Positions 4,430 to 6,007 of a stretch of 6,007 nucleotides of DNA are shown here, piece by piece. A program made the translations under genes and the position numbers. The notes beneath the pieces are model-generated. The model saw only the letters and a program-made list of their open reading frames with translations. It ran no database searches and was not told the origin of the DNA. Position 1 is the first letter of the stretch; each line of letters opens with the position of its first letter. Location of the stretch: NCBI GenBank assembly GCA_023425485.1, contig JAFACO010000533.1:1-6007 (forward strand), read 5' to 3'. The stretch comes from Bacillota bacterium. Its GTDB lineage: Bacteria > Bacillota > Clostridia > Lachnospirales > Lachnospiraceae.

Positions 4430-6007
4430 ATGAGCAGACAGAAGTTATCCCTTATCCTAGTACTAATTATTATAGCTACTTTAATTCTAACGGGTAAGAA
4501 TTTTGAGGTACAAGCTAGTGTAACAGATGGCAGTATGGGTGAGCAAGAGGTGTCCCCTACACCAGAGGTTAGTACACCTACACCGGGTGAGATTACACCA
4601 GCTCCGGATCAAGTTACACCAACACCAGAAGAAGTAACTCCGATACCAACATTGCCGGTGACACCTAGTGTTACACCAATGCCTACAACACCAGTGACTC
4701 CTAGTGTAGCACCCACGAAAGTACCAACACCTACACTAACTCCGACACCTACAAAGATCCCTTATCGCTCAAAGACCCTGGAGCTCATGTCTACTTATGA
4801 TTATGTTGGTAAAAGTGTTACGGGGATTAGTCAAAAGAAAGAGCCACTAAATGTACTACAAAATAGAATAAAAGCCTATGGCTCCCTTTATGGCTCCGGA
4901 ATGCCTTTTGAAGAATATAAGAAAGCGATGAATTATCAATGGGTGGATGCGACGGAATACGATAAAAAACCTGCAAAGATATCCGTTAGTATAAAGGATA
5001 CAATGGATTATAAAACCTATGTCAACACTTTAAAAAGCCTTTCCAGATATAAAGGTGTTTATCTATATAAAATTGGGAAATCTACCTTGGGTAGAGATTT
5101 GTACGCAATTGAAATTAATGTAGATTCAAGTTATAGGAAGAATGTTATAATGATGACCGGTCAGGTACATGGAAGAGAGTTTGCTGGCGGAACCTTTATT
5201 GTGAAGGAATTAGTAGATTTAGTACAAAAAGCACAGACGGATAAAAAAACCATGGAGCTTCTTAAGCGAAATAAGTATGTAGCCGTTCCTATTATTAATG
5301 TGGATGTTAGAGAAGGTCTCATTTACAAAGCCTCCAATTGGACTACAAAGGGAAAAGAACTTTGGAAAGCCTATGCAAATGGCACGGATGGCGGTAGAAA
5401 TTTCCCGGGTCTTCAGTGGGGACAGGTAGCAAAGGGAAGTGTTTTTAAATCCAGTATAGCTACGAAGCCGGGATATGCAAATTATGCGGGTAAGTACGCA
5501 GGGTCCAATAGCGAGACGAAAGCAATGATGAAATGGCTTTACCACTATATTATTGTTGAAAAGGCAGATCGATATATCGATATGCATCAGCAGGGTTCCA
5601 TTGTCTATGCGGGAAAGACCTGGCAGACAAAGACTCAGGAAAAGAGAAGTCAGCAGTTTCGAACTGACGTTATGAATATACTGAATAAAGGGATAACAAC
5701 AAGGAAATATACGAGAGTTTATGAAGGTGGATTATATGGCATGCTGGGCGAGGGTTCCAGCTTAACAGATTATGCTATTACTCTTGCAGTAGGGGCAAAG
5801 TTCTCTCCAGCTTATGGGTTCCACGCATTTACAGATGGTACGAAGGAATATATTTTGCTGCAAATAAAGGATCTTGATCAAAGTAAGATTAAGTTTAAAG
5901 AAGCAAATTCAAAGTTTGCAGCAATAACTTTGGAAATTGGTTATGGAAGAGAGTATCTTGGTAATTCTGCAGCAACCAGAAGACTTTTATCACAGGAGTA
6001 TCAGTAC
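4430..6007 (+). CDS. Secreted M14-family zinc carboxypeptidase with Pro/Thr linker (3' end cut by window)
   Basis: 526 codons are open to the last base. Residues 1-29 form a signal peptide: basic MSRQK, a hydrophobic core (LSLILVLIIIATLILTG) and likely cleavage after V-Q-A29. About residues 42-110 are a Pro/Thr/Val linker of repeated TP units, as in extracellular Clostridia enzymes. The rest is a peptidase M14 (carboxypeptidase A-like) domain. Zinc ligands are His247 and Glu250 (VHGREFAGG) and His386 (DMHQQG). GGRNFPG (321-327) carries the substrate-carboxylate Asn/Arg pair, Tyr436 before GEGSS resembles CPA Tyr248, and Glu502 (TLEIG) matches catalytic Glu270. The enzyme should remove C-terminal residues from peptides, or act on cell-wall peptides as some bacterial M14 members do; the substrate cannot be read from sequence. 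About 41 extra residues lie between the GSSLTDYAI motif and Glu502 compared with CPA. It is a separate unit from gal, with its own promoter. The C-terminus and any anchoring domain are not visible. Confidence 0.9.
   Translation, partial: MSRQKLSLILVLIIIATLILTGKNFEVQASVTDGSMGEQEVSPTPEVSTPTPGEITPAPDQVTPTPEEVTPIPTLPVTPSVTPMPTTPVTPSVAPTKVPTPTLTPTPTKIPYRSKTLELMSTYDYVGKSVTGISQKKEPLNVLQNRIKAYGSLYGSGMPFEEYKKAMNYQWVDATEYDKKPAKISVSIKDTMDYKTYVNTLKSLSRYKGVYLYKIGKSTLGRDLYAIEINVDSSYRKNVIMMTGQVHGREFAGGTFIVKELVDLVQKAQTDKKTMELLKRNKYVAVPIINVDVREGLIYKASNWTTKGKELWKAYANGTDGGRNFPGLQWGQVAKGSVFKSSIATKPGYANYAGKYAGSNSETKAMMKWLYHYIIVEKADRYIDMHQQGSIVYAGKTWQTKTQEKRSQQFRTDVMNILNKGITTRKYTRVYEGGLYGMLGEGSSLTDYAITLAVGAKFSPAYGFHAFTDGTKEYILLQIKDLDQSKIKFKEANSKFAAITLEIGYGREYLGNSAATRRLLSQEYQY

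Noticed and set aside
4550..4760. Degenerate ACACC/CCTACA repeats resembling a tandem-repeat or CRISPR-like array
   Set aside because: They are coding repeats for the Pro/Thr linker, in frame throughout, with no regular spacer length.
5219..5587. 122-codon ORF on the - strand inside the peptidase gene
   Set aside because: It lies opposite the M14 core, including the GGRNFPG motif, with a Cys/Ile/Phe-rich composition of a shadow frame and no recognisable family.

Overview
The window is AT-rich DNA with strong Shine-Dalgarno sequences, classic intrinsic terminators and Gram-positive-style proteins. It looks like a low-GC Firmicute, most plausibly a Clostridia/Lachnospiraceae-type anaerobe. That placement rests on the class II (Firmicute-type) GalT, the Bacillus/Clostridium-like GalE motifs and a secreted enzyme with a long Pro/Thr linker. 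It is an inference; no marker gene here fixes the species.

Layout. Positions 1-87 hold the last 28 codons of an upstream gene that I cannot identify. A 12-bp hairpin and an AT-rich leader with a TATAAT promoter follow (88-312). Then come three co-directional Leloir-pathway genes: galK (313-1479), galE (1711-2697) and galT (2727-4244), closed by a strong terminator at 4259-4288. After a new promoter (TTGACA, 17 bp, TTTAAT) a fourth gene starts at 4430 and runs off the end. It encodes a signal-peptide-bearing M14-family zinc carboxypeptidase with a roughly 70-residue Pro/Thr linker.

How the genes work together. GalK phosphorylates galactose to galactose-1-phosphate. GalT exchanges this with UDP-glucose to give UDP-galactose and glucose-1-phosphate. 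GalE regenerates UDP-glucose from UDP-galactose. The three genes therefore make a complete core for galactose use; no transporter, mutarotase or regulator lies in the window. galE and galT are 29 nt apart and certainly look co-transcribed. galK and galE are separated by 231 bp, which holds a long imperfect palindrome (1481-1598) and a second possible promoter. The peptidase is a separate transcription unit with no evident metabolic link.

The most unusual non-coding element is the roughly 118-nt palindrome between galK and galE. It could be a MITE-like mobile repeat or a structured RNA element that separates galK expression from galE-galT expression. I see no clearly new multi-gene system here; most of the window is well-understood metabolism.
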